Part shown: positions 36,473 to 48,800 of the stretch, in pieces | Position numbering within the stretch: the stretch's first letter is position 1 | How the letters are laid out: each line of letters begins with the position of its first letter | Assembly: GCA_036245805.1 (NCBI GenBank) | Contig: BTRK01000002.1 | Location: forward strand, 36,748,661 to 36,812,660 | Length of the DNA: 64,000 bases | DNA from: Pristionchus mayeri | Lineage: Eukaryota > Nematoda > Chromadorea > Rhabditida > Neodiplogasteridae | Direction: 5' to 3' | Made by a program: the position numbers and the translations under genes | Notes under the pieces: generated by a model | The model's database searches: none | What the model was told of the DNA's origin: nothing | Seen by the model: the letters and a program-made list of their open reading frames with translations, nothing else

Positions 36473-37046
36473 TACAGTACATGCTAATCGCCTTGCCCAT
36501 ATGCGGCCGCGGCGGGCCGCCGCGGACCGCGGATCCCCGCGGATCGATTTTGCGGGAAAATGAGTAAAGTTGATGCAATGAATTGTTCATTTTTGAATTC
36601 CTCATGCGATTTCGCATTGGAATCACTATTTCATAATAGAACATTTTTTGAGGGAGGTCAATTCAAAGTGATGAGGGCTACCGTACTCCCGAACATATTC
36701 CCACCGTTTTTGTGTCTAGAATTTTTTCGGGTCAGTTTTCGAACGCGATCCAAGTTTGCAAACTCTTCAATACCCTAAAGAAAGTCATAAAAACCCCAAA
36801 ATGGAGGGGTCATTTTCGGGAGTACTTTAGCCGTGGTCACTCCGAATCGAACCCCCTCAAAAACTTACCTTTGATAAAATTAATATATTATAGTGATTCC
36901 GATGCGAAATCGCATGAGGAATTCAAAAATGAACAATTCATTGCATGAACGTTACTCATTTTCCCGCAAAATCGATCCGCGGGCATCCGCGGTCCGCGGC
37001 GGACCGCCGCGGCCGCATATGGGCAAGGCGATTAGCATGTACTGTA
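36473..37046. mobile_element. 574-base MITE with GC-rich ends
   Basis: TA-flanked inverted ends cagtacatgctaatcgcc are followed on each side by a GC-rich block (gcggccgcggc.., with CCGCGG repeats) that is itself palindromic. The AT-rich middle is partly inverted too. A Tc1/mariner-type target (TA) is inferred. There is no transposase. Confidence 0.8.
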
Positions 37047-37249
37047 CACGACACTGTGAATATTATCGAATACAATGAAGAAGTTGTATATCTGCAAATG
37101 TTAGATGCATGACGGTTCAAGGATAAACTAACTGTTAAGACAGTTTTTGAGTCAGTGTGGCAGATGTCCGACGTATTCAAGAGTCGACCATGGGGTTGGG
37201 ACTTTGGGGGCTGCTGCAGATTTGTGGGAGAAAAGATAATATATTGCAG

Positions 37250-37435
37250 GTTAGAACTATATTGATGGACACGACGATGCAGCCATTGACTTGGCTCGGC
37301 TCATTCGTTAATCGAAATACGATTCAAGCCAGCTACCACTGTAGTACCATCACTGAACCACCCAAATTCGTCATTCTTGTAACACAGTTGAGGGATCCGA
37401 TCAAACAATTTTTCGTGACATCATCACTCCCTTGA
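37250..37435 (+). pseudogene. Orphan last exon of a chemoreceptor gene
   Basis: After a ttgcag acceptor the frame reads VRTILMDTTMQPLTWLGSF and NRNTIQ. It aligns with exon 10 of copies 1-4 (VRxLLxDT..PxxWVGS..RNxIQP). The normal stop is lost and the frame runs on to 37435. No exon 9 precedes it, so this is what is left of a sixth receptor gene. Confidence 0.7.
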
Positions 37436-38071
37436 TGTATCAAATCGCTTCATCCCTCTGTTTCCCTACCTCTTTACCTAGCATCCTTTATTAGCCACGC
37501 TCCTGAGGAAGATAACACCATTTGGTCCCCTGGTACGAAGACTCGAAATGATATTGGCAAATTCCTTTTTATGTTTGGTCGTCCCGCACTTTATCGTTAA
37601 ATTTTATGTTTTTTTTTCTAATTGTCTAATCTAACACCGTCATGGAAGTTGTAGTACACTTTTGTTTCCTCTTAGCTCATAATTTTGTTCGTAATTTATT
37701 TTCTTTCGGTTGAAATGGGAGATACATCAGTGTTTATTCCACACGAACAAATCCAGCCTGTAGGTTTAAATTATTATCTTACCGTATGGCCATGATGGTA
37801 TGCCGTGAGTCTTCTTCGGTATTCGCCTAGTCGCAAGATGTATTGTGTTGGGCACGCACATGCCCCCTGCTTATTGTTTTCTCTGCAAGGGCGCCAACGC
37901 ATATTTTCAAAATTATGTTCTTTCATAAATGTATTGTTCTCGAAAAACCATGACCACTCATATCTTTGTTCACACGATCACTGATCATCCAACACATCAC
38001 GGCTAATATCCAAAACATTAATCCTCTAGTTCCGTGATTCCTTGATTTTTGAAAATTTGTTCATGATTGTG

Positions 38072-38110
38072 ACTCAAGAAATCATCCCGGATTAATCATT
38101 CTCTGAGCTC
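38072..38110 (+). promoter_or_regulatory. Conserved upstream module of chemoreceptor copy 4
   Basis: actcaagaaatcatcccgg then ttctctgag, 251 bases before the ATG, matching 3314 and 11801. aataacacgaacat just after it also recurs near copy 1 (gcaacacgaacac). Confidence 0.35.
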
Positions 38111-40454
38111 TGGCATTCTGCACGACTTTCATTAATAACACGAACATTGGCCTAAAAACGTCCTCTATCTTCATTTGGCATCGTGTGCAATGGTCTCATC
38201 TTTCTGCTCATACCCTCGCCGATCTGTCCGGTTTCCCTCGGAACTAACCCTTACCTATCCGCGATTCAAGCTCGGTTTTCTTGCTTAATAAACATCATAT
38301 CTATGTTTTAGTTGCAGGTACAATGGTTTGGCATCACTACTTCTTAGTAGATGTTATGCTGATACCCGTGTACCTCTTCACCATAGCCGCCATCCATTTC
38401 GCCAAGGGAGCCTACTTCAAATCGCCCTTCTTCAGGCTCTACGTATCGACAGGTTAGCTGTTCTTAACATCCGATTAGGCGCAAGAACTTGAAATCTTTT
38501 AGCTGCAATAGCTTTACTAATTCTACACATATTTTCATTCGATTTTAGAGATTGCCGAAACGGCCTGTGTGCGAATTGCCTCAGAAAAGTGTAAATGAAT
38601 GCTTTATTTTCCCGCGTGATTGTTGTAATGGAACCAACATGCAAAACAACTGTCTCTATCTCTCTGATTTAAACTTCATTTATAAATATTAAAGATTGAA
38701 TATTACATTTTAATGGGCGCAGGAATGGCTGGTGTGCTGGCTGTGTTTGGACATCTTCTAAATGCGTCATTCTCCTTCTCCCAGGACACGGCCTGGATTC
38801 TGTGGATACTTCTGGTCAGCCAACTAGTCTATACTTCGTAACAAAATGTCGCACATACAGTTCACATAGAAAACACCCCAAATGTCCAATTGTTCTCTGC
38901 GTTATCCTGTCAGAATTCGAAGAATGACACCACGGTCACTTCATTCGTTACAGACTCTCACTGCTCGATCAGACGACATAGGGTGGGAAATAAAAATACG
39001 CGTCCAGAATTTCGAACCTGTGCTCAGAAAATGCAGCAAATGCAGCATATAGTGCAAGGCTCCAGTATCTCACAAGTAGTGTTATACAAAACAGTAACGC
39101 GACTTACTCATTTAACTTTGTTTCCAGTTTACCAACGACGTCGGCGCGACAGCATCGACCATCGGTAAGTTCCTGATGGTCGTGCACCGCTTCCATGTCT
39201 TCCATGGCGGACTGGGAACTGAGCACGTGATCTGATTGTCTATCATTAATTTCTCACCAGGTTAATGCGCATTGGCGTGAGAAAAGTAAAACAAAAAAAT
39301 CGAAAATCTCGGAATATTGTACTGTGTTTGGTCCATTAGCCGATGGAATATGAGTAGAGAGTGATAAAATTATGGCAGGTATGGTCGAGGCGTATGATGC
39401 GTTGGCTGATTGCGATGCAGTTTCTCGCCCCGGTTCCGACTTTCATTCCGGTGGGATTTCGAAATGGTTTTTGTTTTAATTTTGTATTGCACGACATGAG
39501 ATAGTATATGAAATATGGTGATGTTATTATCTTCAAGGTATTCATTGGCGGACTTGATATGTACACTGTCAACTACACTGATGGCCAAAGGATGGAGATG
39601 CACCTTCATCCCAATGCTATCATGGCGAGCCTCACATTAATTGCAGCTCATAGCTACTAAACACGATCAACCAGCATGTTTACCAATGCATGAAAGTAGT
39701 TGTGAACATGTAATTGAGCAATGCCAGTTATTTGATATGATAAATTAGTCCATATTCAGGCCCAGAGATATACTGCCGTTCCGATGTACATCTTGTACGC
39801 AGTACTCTCCATCATACTCACAATCATGACCAGGTCAATCTTCCCACGATAGTTCGTTTCTTCGTTTTTGGTAACTCATAACCCAGTTATCATAACATGG
39901 ATGTAGCGAAGTGAAGATTGTGATTTTTCTGTTTCAGTCACCCTCCTCAAGAAAGGAAATCATCGTGCTCAACCGCAATATGCTGATCATTGTTGGCGCC
40001 TGCGTCGCCAGTCACCTGCTCAAGGCAGCGCATCAGGTGAGCTGCATGTTCGTGATGAGAAGGGTGCATGTATTTGACAACACTACTGCGTTTTCAATAA
40101 GTGAAATTCGTTCATATTTCCATAAAAACTGTTGTACAAGCAAGCTTTCAAAAAAAAATTACTAACGAGTAGTGAATAGCGAATTATTCTCAAATTACCA
40201 TAATTTGTTTTATACAATTATTCGTGTACAAAAAGAGTGTGAGAAGCTTCCCCTGGCTACAAGATCAGCGCTCGCACGTGGCCTAGGAGAAGATTCAGCG
40301 CGATGACAATAATCCTGTGAACAAACCAATGAAGATTTCTGATCTCTTGAATGTAGCATGTACTTCTCTATCATTCCTCATTTGATTGACGATTTTTAAA
40401 GAGTTCGATAATCTCTTCATTTCTTAGTCTCTCAGGTAAAAAGAGTAGGGTTGG

Positions 40455-40552
40455 CAATGCGAGGGGAGGTTGCGAGCTCGTCATTCTCCCTCTACTCTTA
40501 TTTCGCAATCCGAGGAGGGGAGGCGTAACGAGCTCGTAACCTCCCCTCGTAT
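40455..40552. repeat. 98-base palindrome
   Basis: gaggggaggttgcgagctcgt is followed, after a pyrimidine-rich middle, by the inverted acgagctcgtaacctcccctc. It is a small foldback in intron 7 of copy 4. Confidence 0.75.
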
Positions 40553-41108
40553 TGTCAACTCTAATAGAGAGTGTACGAAAAGAAGAGAAGAGGGCCCGTT
40601 TATCGAAGCTTAGTATCTAGTAAATGAAGTGATATATGAACGACAATGTTTTAAAAAGGGGCGCTCCGGGGAATGTTCAGTCACCCATAGTGACATCGTG
40701 GATTAAAACGCGTTCTCTGTAAGAATGGGAAGGGGGGGGGGTGGCACAATGCTTCAAGGTGGTCGAATCGAGCTGAAACTTCGGGTGGGTAACTCTGATG
40801 GGTAGGGTACTCTTCCACCGAAGTGGGAGTACGGTAGCTCAACTTTTTGACCTACCAAAATTGAAAAATAAATGTCAACATCGAGTGACGTGTTATACAT
40901 CATTCGAAAGAGCATCAAAAGTTATGTCTAAATCTATGTTTACGTGAGGATTGGTGCAGTTTCACGCTAATTAGAGCTAATTAAGTGCATTTCCAGACAG
41001 TTTTCTAGATGAAAGTCATTGATGGTGTCATTAGTACGGAAAATCCTTATGACAAGTAGGTCCCATTTTTAATTCTCTATCGACCTATTGTTCAATTTAC
41101 GAATCTCG

Positions 41109-41181
41109 AGCATCAATCATTCACTGCAGAGCATTTTCTATCACGCAATCGTCGATCAGGGTTCGAATCCTCCCCGATGCA
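41109..41181 (+). other. tRNA-like sequence in left arm of second foldback
   Basis: B-box GGTTCGAATCC at 41160-41170. The first bases gcatc pair with gatgc at the end like an acceptor stem, and cactgcagagca resembles the D-arm end. The anticodon and T stems pair only in part. It is probably a tRNA-derived remnant. Confidence 0.5.
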
Positions 41182-41623
41182 TTATTTTTGCCGATTTTTT
41201 CTGCTCGTATTTGCACTTCACATGAACGTTGCAGACCCTCTTGAAGGTTTATTGAATATTTTCTCGTTAGTTTGCTTCGGATTAGAACTCGAACGAAAAT
41301 CTCTCACGAGAAACTAATGTTCTCGGAAAGGAATATGGAAGGAACAAAACTTTTCAGGGAATATGAAAGACTGAATAGCCGTCAACTTTTGGAACTGCAC
41401 AACACTGACTGGGATTGGGAAGGTGAGGGAATACGAGAGTGAGGGGATAGATGCGAAGGGAAGAGAGTGGGGGAGCGATACACTACGGAATGAGCAAATC
41501 CACCGGGTCTTCTGGAGAGGAAATTCGAAGCAAACTAACGAGAAAATATTCAATAAACCTTCAAGAGTGTCTGCAACGTTCATGTGAAGTGCAAATACGA
41601 GCAGAAAAAATCGGCAAAAATAT

Positions 41624-41697
41624 TGCATCGGGGAGGATTTGAACCATGGTCGACGATTGCGTGATAGAAAATGCTCTGCAGTGCATGATTGGTGCTC
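41624..41697 (-). other. tRNA-like sequence in right arm of second foldback
   Basis: The inverted partner of 41109-41181. Its B-box reads GGTTCAAATCC, one transition away but still within the usual B-box consensus. Confidence 0.48.
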
Positions 41698-42887
41698 GAA
41701 ATTCGTAAATTGAACTTAATAGGTCGATATAGAATTAAAAATGGGACCTACTGGTCATAAGGATTTTTCGTACTAATGACGACATCAATGACTTTCATCC
41801 GGAAAACTGTCCAGAAATGCATTTAATTAGCTCTAATTAGCGTGAAACTGCACCAATCCTCACGTAAACATAGATGTAGACATAACTTTTGATGCTCTTT
41901 CGAATGTTGTATAACACGTCACTCGATGTTGACATTTATTTTTCGATTTTGGTAGGTCAAAAAGTTGAGCTACCGTACTCCCATTTTGGAAAGAGTACCC
42001 TACCCATCAGAGTTACCCACACCAAGTTTCAGCTCGATTCGACCACCTTGAAGCATTGTGCCACCCCCTCTTGTCGACTGTCCCGTTCTTACAGAGAATG
42101 CATTTTAAACATAGTTTAATCAGAAATCAAGAAATAATAATCATAATCAACACATGTTCAAGGCTATTTGGGGAGTCATGGTGATCACTACCTGCATGAC
42201 TGCTGCTTCGGACCTTCTTCCCTTCTTCCAGCCCACTGAAAGCTCATTAATTGCTGCTTCGGACCTTCTAACCTTCTTCCAGCCCACTGAAAGCTCATTA
42301 ATTTATTTATTTATTCGTTCTAATTTATCTATTTGATTTCTATCATTTTGGTGAGAAGGGGAACTAGAGGAAGAAGTTCTTTAAGATTTTAGCTTATCGG
42401 CGCTGTTTGAATCTGGATAGTGCCAAGAAAGACCAAATTTTTTAAAAAAATCTGTTGCAGTATGTGGCGACCAACGACCTCCCCGCCTACACTGCACCGG
42501 TTGCGCTTATCGCATGCAGCGCGAGAGTGAGCTGTCTTTAATTTCACAAAATATCAATCATAACATGTTGTTTGTACACTTTGTAGAGGTGCAGAGCGCG
42601 ATCATGGTACTGTGTACTATACGCGCTCTAAAATGACCATCCGAAATGCCGAGGTCTTTGTTCGGTTCTAAAACGGCAGACTTCTAAAATTATCAGTTCT
42701 GATATGAACAGAAAATGACACAGCCTCATTCGGCAATGGATTATCACTTTTATTATTGAAGGTGAGGACTTTGTTGATCGACACGGCGGCGAGGCCCTTG
42801 AACCGTTGGTTCGGTTCATTCGCTCGTCGTAATAAGATCCAACCAGCTACGATTGCTGTACCATCACTTCAACATTCCAATTCGTGA

Positions 42888-43414
42888 TCCTTGCAATATT
42901 CTGTTCCACCCAGATCCATCATCACCTCCCTGGATGTATCAAATCTCTCCTCCCGATTCCCTATCTCTACAATATGTGTCACCAACCCCAACGATCCATC
43001 ACAATTGTAATATTCTGCCATCAAATCGCTCCTGTTTGCTGATACATTTAAAATCAAATGATATGTTTTTCGATCAATGAATTAACTTTTCAAGAATAGA
43101 GCTCGTGTATTTATCGTAAACGCTAATTCCCGCAATTAAAATTCTTGAACAAATATGAACACAGTTCGGTGCACGCGCACTCTAATCAAATATCACTTCA
43201 CATCACACCAAATATCCATTGCGCTATTCTTCTTTTAATTTGCTTCTCCGTGATTTTCTGAATCTCCGGAGACGTAGTGACACCAATAAACCATCTATGA
43301 ATCATTTGAGCTCGAGGCATTCAACTCTTCCATAACAACGTCGCGTAGCCTCTATTACTAGATTTTTCCATAGTATGCATGTCTTCTATACATGAAACCT
43401 ACGTTTTTAGAACG
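42888..43414. other. Intergenic region between copies 4 and 5
   Basis: 527 bases. It has a ccgtgattttc word at 43249 shared with the upstream blocks of copies 2 and 4. Nothing coding is seen. Confidence 0.45.
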
Positions 43415-45801
43415 ATGGCGTGGTCTCACTACTTCTTCGTTGATGCGGTGTTGGTACCCTTGTACCTGTATACAATCCTGTGCATCCACTTCACCAACGC
43501 AGCCTACTTCAAGTCTCCACTCTTCATCCTATATGTGTCGACAGGTTAGGTCTTGTTCATTGCGGATTAGCCCAACGTTATTGCGCTCACATTTTTTTTA
43601 GTGATTTAGGAGGTAAATGAACTAGCATTACGTTGAGACGAACAGTAATTTCTGCCTCGAGGACCAGGATCAGAAGATCTCTAAGATCTCTAAGAATCGG
43701 GGGGGGGGGGGGGGGGGTGAGGATTGCCTACTGAGAGGTGTTAGCTGGAGAAAGGGAAATAGCATGTTTTACAAGTGCCTGCCAAATTATACATCACCAT
43801 GCGACGGAACGATTAATTGTCAAAAAAACGAAATGATTTCAATTTTAATTAAAACTAAATGATTACTCAATTTCCGAACTCTTCAGGCATAGCGAGCGTG
43901 CTGGCCGTGGTGAGCCATCTTCTCAATGCGTCCTTCTCCTACACACAGCACACCGCCTGGATTCTAATGACGCTCCTGGTGGGCTAGCTTGTTATTCCCG
44001 GAAATACAATGTGATGAGAGCAAAGTGCATTGTTTTTTTAAAAATAAATGATAACTGAACCCATTATAGTTCTTCAATCAAATGGGCGCTGCCGCCTCGA
44101 CTATTGGCAAGTTCTTGATGGTCGTGCACCGCTTTCAGATCTTCCATGGAGGAGTGGGCACGGAGAATGTAAGCTCATCAAACTTTCCACCTCGAATAAA
44201 CCCCTTGAAGCGAGTATCAAAAGAGATATAGAAGACATGATAAATATATAAGTGTCTTCTACGAGGTCCATGCTTCCACAAGTAAATAAATTTCCTAGTT
44301 CATTTTTATAGTCATTGCCCATTATGAAATGGAAAGAGTGGTCTAGAATGAATAGATCTGAAATTTTAGCCGCATTTTACATGATAAAATGGTCCAGGTA
44401 TGGTCTCCTCGTCTGATGCGTTGGCTTATCTTCATCCAATTCGTCGCTCCGATTCCGACGTTCATTCCGGTGCGATTTCGAGAGCTATTTTCTCATTTCA
44501 CACACATTTTCTCGAGTTATGCTTTCCAATCTGTCCCCTTAGCTGCTTGAGATTGAAGAAAAAAATGAGTCTGCAATTATAACAAGGGAACCGCAAAAGT
44601 ATGCAGCTCAATCGCTGAAATTCATTGTCACAGATTCCAATGGGCCCATATGGGTTCCCCCTATGGTTGTAAGTTCATTGCGTAGATTGCTATCAAATGA
44701 CGAGAAATTGCCAGTGCTGCTGCTTGTGAAGTTTTTTTCGTCAGGTTTTCATAGCCGCAGTATACGCATCCCCTACCAACGACGCTGGCGGGAGGAAAGC
44801 AGTGCAACTCAGTACCGGTGCTATAATGGTACAATTCACATCAATTTAAACCGTCTGAAAATGAAACGTATCGGATCAAGGAATGTAGAAAATGTAAATA
44901 ATTCCGAAAAAACGTTGTGTATTTTAAGGCTCAGAGGTACGCCGCTATCCCGCTGTACACTCTGTACGCTGTGCTCTCCATCATTCTCACGATACTGACC
45001 AGTCGCAAATTCAAGGAGTTCCAGGATAATCTACCCACGATGGTGAGTACTTTCTCAATTTTTGTGGTTTGTTGACGTTTTGGATTCCATTTTACCAGTT
45101 CCAAGCTACTGCTTTTTATGTATTCGCACATTTACTTGTTGCGAATGTCTTTACATATACTATAAGCTATGCTTTTCATAATGAGGACGTTTTCATTTTA
45201 GAATCCTGCCTCGAGAAAGGACATCATCGTGCTCAATCGCAATATGCTGATTATTGTGGGCGCTTGCGTCGTCAGCCACCTCCTCAAAGCAGTTCATCAG
45301 GCAAGCGATGTATATTTTGATATATGATAACATGCACAGGGTCAGAACTCACATATCCCGATCTGTGTCACATTCCACTGTTGGAATTTAGCCTTTTAAA
45401 TTCAATAACTTTTTCAGAAGTTACTCAATCCTCATTGAGTAACTTTGCGTTCATAACTTTTGGAAAAATATCCAACAATGATCTCAACAGTACTCATCAT
45501 CATTCTTTTGCTCCAACGAAACAGCGGTAGTGTAGTAAAGGTGTGACACTGTAAGGGGGAACGTTTTGCACATTTCTCAATATAGTTGTCATTGCAAGTG
45601 TTATGTTCAGGCATATTGAATTTTTTTTGGACAGTTTACGGCTGTTTTCCAAATCTCTGAATCCTCATCATTTGGCACACATCAGGAAAAGCGCGGAAGT
45701 ATATGAGCACATGACTCGTTTAGACGATCTGGGGCGTCATGGTAATCACAACGCAGCTGACGGCCGCTTGTCCCATCTATCACAACGTGATCGAGCCCAC
45801 G
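43415..45801 (+). pseudogene. Seven-helix chemoreceptor, copy 5 (3'-truncated by the array)
   Basis: Exons 1-8 are intact and in phase: 43415-43544, 43887-43978, 44070-44168, 44398-44469, 44745-44828, 44929-45042, 45202-45300, 45724-45801. The products match copies 1 and 2 through helix 6 (NRNMLIIVGACVVSHLL) and exon 8 (IWGVMVITTQLTAA). The donor of exon 7 is GC (CAG|GCAAGC, a good GC-type donor). Directly after exon 8 the 266-base array begins, so exons 9 and 10 (helix 7 and tail) are absent here and not found beyond the array. The protein would lack helix 7. Either a rearrangement brought in the array or the assembly is joined wrongly at 45802. Confidence 0.78.
43699..43717 (+). repeat. Run of 19 G
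   Basis: An uninterrupted G tract in intron 1 of copy 5. It is a strong G-quadruplex candidate, and its exact length is uncertain in any assembly. Confidence 0.8.
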
Positions 45802-45802
45802 G

Positions 45803-48800
45803 TGCTTCACCCACTGAGGGATCTTTCTGGTGCGACTCATCCCTCTTGTTTCTGTTGGAGATGAGCTCTGACAATTTATACTTCATAAACAAGTATAAAA
45901 AGCAAACATAAGTGCATTGAGTATCCTAAAATGTACCATCTAGTCCCTTTGCCTAGAGGTTATGAAAATGTTCAATCAATACTTGAACAACTTTACCTCC
46001 ATTGTCGAGCTGAGCAGTGGCTGAAGCAGACTTGCTGTAGGGAAGTGCGGGAATTTCACCATTCACGCTTGCTTCACCCACTGAGGGATCTTTCTGGTGC
46101 GACTCATCCCTCTTGTTTCTGTTGGAGATGAGCTCTGAAAATTTATACTTCTTAAACAAGTGTTAAAAGCAAACATAAGTGCATTGAGTATCCTAAAATG
46201 TACCATCTAGTCCCTTTGCCTAGAGGTTATGAAAATGTTCAATCAATACTTGAACAACTTTACCTCCATTGTCCGGCTGAGCAGTGGCTGAAGCAGACTT
46301 GCTGTAGGGAAGTGCGGGAATTTCACCATTCACGCTTGCTTCACCCACTGAGGGATTTTTCTGGTGCGACTCATCCCTCTTGTTTCTGTTGGAGATGAGC
46401 TCTGAAAATTTAAACTTCGTAAACAAGTGTTAAAAGCAAACATAAGTGCATTGAGTATCCTAAAATGTACCATCTAGTCCCTTTGCCTAGAGGTTATGAA
46501 AATGTTCAATCAATACTTGAACAACTTTACCTCCATTGTCCGGCTGAGCAGTGGCTGAAGCAGACTTGCTGTAGGGAAGTGCGGGAATTTCACCATTCAC
46601 GCTTGCTTCACCCACTGAGGGATCTTTCTGGTGCGACTCATTCCTCTTGTTTCTGTTGGAGATGAGCTCTGAAAATGTATACTTCGTAAACAAGTATTAA
46701 AAGCAAACATAAGTGCATTGAGTATCCTAAAATGTACCATCTAGTCCCTTTGCATAGAGTTATGAAAATATTCAATCAATACTTGACCAACTTTGCCTCC
46801 ATTGTCCGGCTGAGCAGTGGCTGAAGCAGACTTGCTGTAGGGAAGTGCGGGAATTTCACCATTCACGCTTGCTTCACCCACTGAGGGATCTTTCTGGTGC
46901 GACTCATCCCTCTTGTTTCTGTTGGAGATGAGCTCTGACAATTTATACTTCGTAAACAATTATTAAATACAAACATAAGTGCGTTGAGTATCCTAAAATG
47001 TACCATCTAGTCACTTTGCATAGAGTTATGAAAATGTTCAATCAATACTTGCACAACTTTACCTCCATTGTCCGGCTGAGCAGTGGCTGAAGCAGACCTG
47101 CTGTAGGGAAGTGCGGGAATTTCACCATTCACGTTTGCTTCACCCACTGAGGGATTTTTCTGGTGCGACTCATCCCTCTTGTTTCTGTAGGAGATGAGCT
47201 CTGAAAATTTATACTTCGTAAACAAGTATTAAAAGCAAACATAAGTGCATTGAGTATCCTAAAATGTACCATCTAGTCCCTTTGCATAGAGTTATGAAAA
47301 TATTCAATTAATACTTGAACAACTTTGCCTCCATTGTCCGGCTGAGCAGTGGCTGAAGCAGACCTGCTGTAGGGAAGTGCGGGAATTTCTCCATTCACGC
47401 TTGCTTCACCCACTGAGGGATCTTTCTGGTGCGACTCATCCCTCTTGTTTCTGTTGGAGATGAGCTCTGAAAATGTATACTTCGTAAACAAGTATTAAAA
47501 GCAAACATAAGTGCATTGAGTATCCTAAAATGTACCATCTAGTCCCTTTGCATAGAGTTATGAAAATATTCAATCAATACTTGAACAACTTTGCCTCCAT
47601 TGTCCGGCTGAGCAGTGGCTGAAGCAGACTTGCTGTAGGGAAGTGCGGGAATTTCACCATTCACGCTTGCTTCACCCACTGAGGGATTTTTCTGGTGCGA
47701 CTCATCCCTCTTGTTTCTGTTGGAGATGAGCTCTGAAAATTTATACTTCGTAAACAATTATTAAATACAAACATAAGTGCGTTGAGTATCCTAAAATGTA
47801 CCATCTAGTCCCTTTGCATAGAGTTATGAAAATATTCAATCAATACTTGACCAACTTTGCCTCCATTGTCCGGCTGAGCAGTGGCTGAAGCAGACTTGCT
47901 GTAGGGAAGTGCGGGAATTTCACCATTCACGCTTGCTTCACCCACTGAGGGATCTTTCTGGTGCGACTCATCCCTCTTGTTTCTGTTGGAGATGAGCTCT
48001 GACAATTTATACTTCGTAAACAATTATTAAATACAAACATAAGTGCGTTGAGTATCCTAAAATGTACCATCTAGTCCCTTTGCATAGAGTTATGAAAATG
48101 TTCAATCAATACTTGCACAACTTTACCTCCATTGTCCGTCTGAGCAGTGGCTGAAGCAGACCTGCTGTAGGGAAGTGCGGGAATTTCACCATTCACGTTT
48201 GCTTCACCCACTGAGGGATTTTTCTGGTGCGATTCATCCCTCTTGTTTCTGTTGGAGATGAGCTCTGAAAATTTATACTTCGTAAACAAGTATTAAAAGC
48301 AAACATAAGTGCATTGAGTATCCTAAAATGTACCATCTAGTACCTTTGCATAGAGTTATGAAAATATTCAATCAATACTTGAACAACTTTGCCTCCATTG
48401 TCCGGCTGAGCAATGGCTGAAGCAGACCTGCTGTAGGGAAGTGCGGGAATTTCTCCATTCACGCTTGCTTCACCCACTGAGGGATCTTTCTGGTGCGACT
48501 CATCCCTCTTGTTTCTGTTGGAGATGAGCTCTGAAAATGTATACTTCGTAAACAAGTATTGGGGTGTCCGGAAAGTTCGTATAATGCTTCGGAAAAAAGT
48601 CAGTTCGCGATCAAATGCAGTGATTGCGCAATCTGTTTGTCAACAATGTATTGCATCATTCTGACGTTGAGTAGTGAGAGGATTTAATCAGTCTCCTAGT
48701 TGCTACATTGATTCTTGTGATGGACTCCCATCTCTACCTCCGAGCAGTTTTACTTCATTACTACCGTCTTGGCCGATCCGTGAAGGAGGCCCACTCTGCC

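Larger units (their letters stand above)
35598..38322. other. Region between P450 start and chemoreceptor copy 4
   Basis: Upstream flank of the P450 gene, a MITE (36473-37046), an orphan receptor exon (37250-37435) and the shared upstream block of copy 4 (38072). Short repeats with gaaatgaagagac occur at 35433 and 36066 and also at 30383. No other gene is visible. Confidence 0.5.
40703..42109. mobile_element. 1.4-kb foldback element in intron 7 of copy 4
   Basis: Inverted arms (ttaaaacgcgttctctgtaag.. and complement) meet near 41420. It is unrelated in sequence to the foldback in copy 1 yet also carries a tRNA-like block in each arm (41109-41181 and 41624-41697). A run of about ten G lies near its left end. 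It has no transposase. Confidence 0.83.
38323..42887 (+). pseudogene. Seven-helix chemoreceptor, copy 4 (broken)
   Basis: All ten exons can be placed: 38323-38452, 38723-38814, 39128-39226, 39379-39450, 39538-39624, 39760-39851, 39938-40036, 42163-42237, 42461-42526, 42762-42887. Helix words are well kept (FFRLYVSTG, GKFLMVVHRFHVFHGG, NRNMLIIVGAC). Three defects stand out. Exon 6 lacks 22 bases after CTGACCAG, apparently removed between two CCAG repeats, which deletes SRKFKEF-type residues and shifts the frame. The donor of exon 8 is GA instead of GT, and 61 bases there are tandemly repeated. The donor of exon 5 is GC. Intron 7 carries a foldback element. I read it as a recent pseudogene. Confidence 0.78.
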
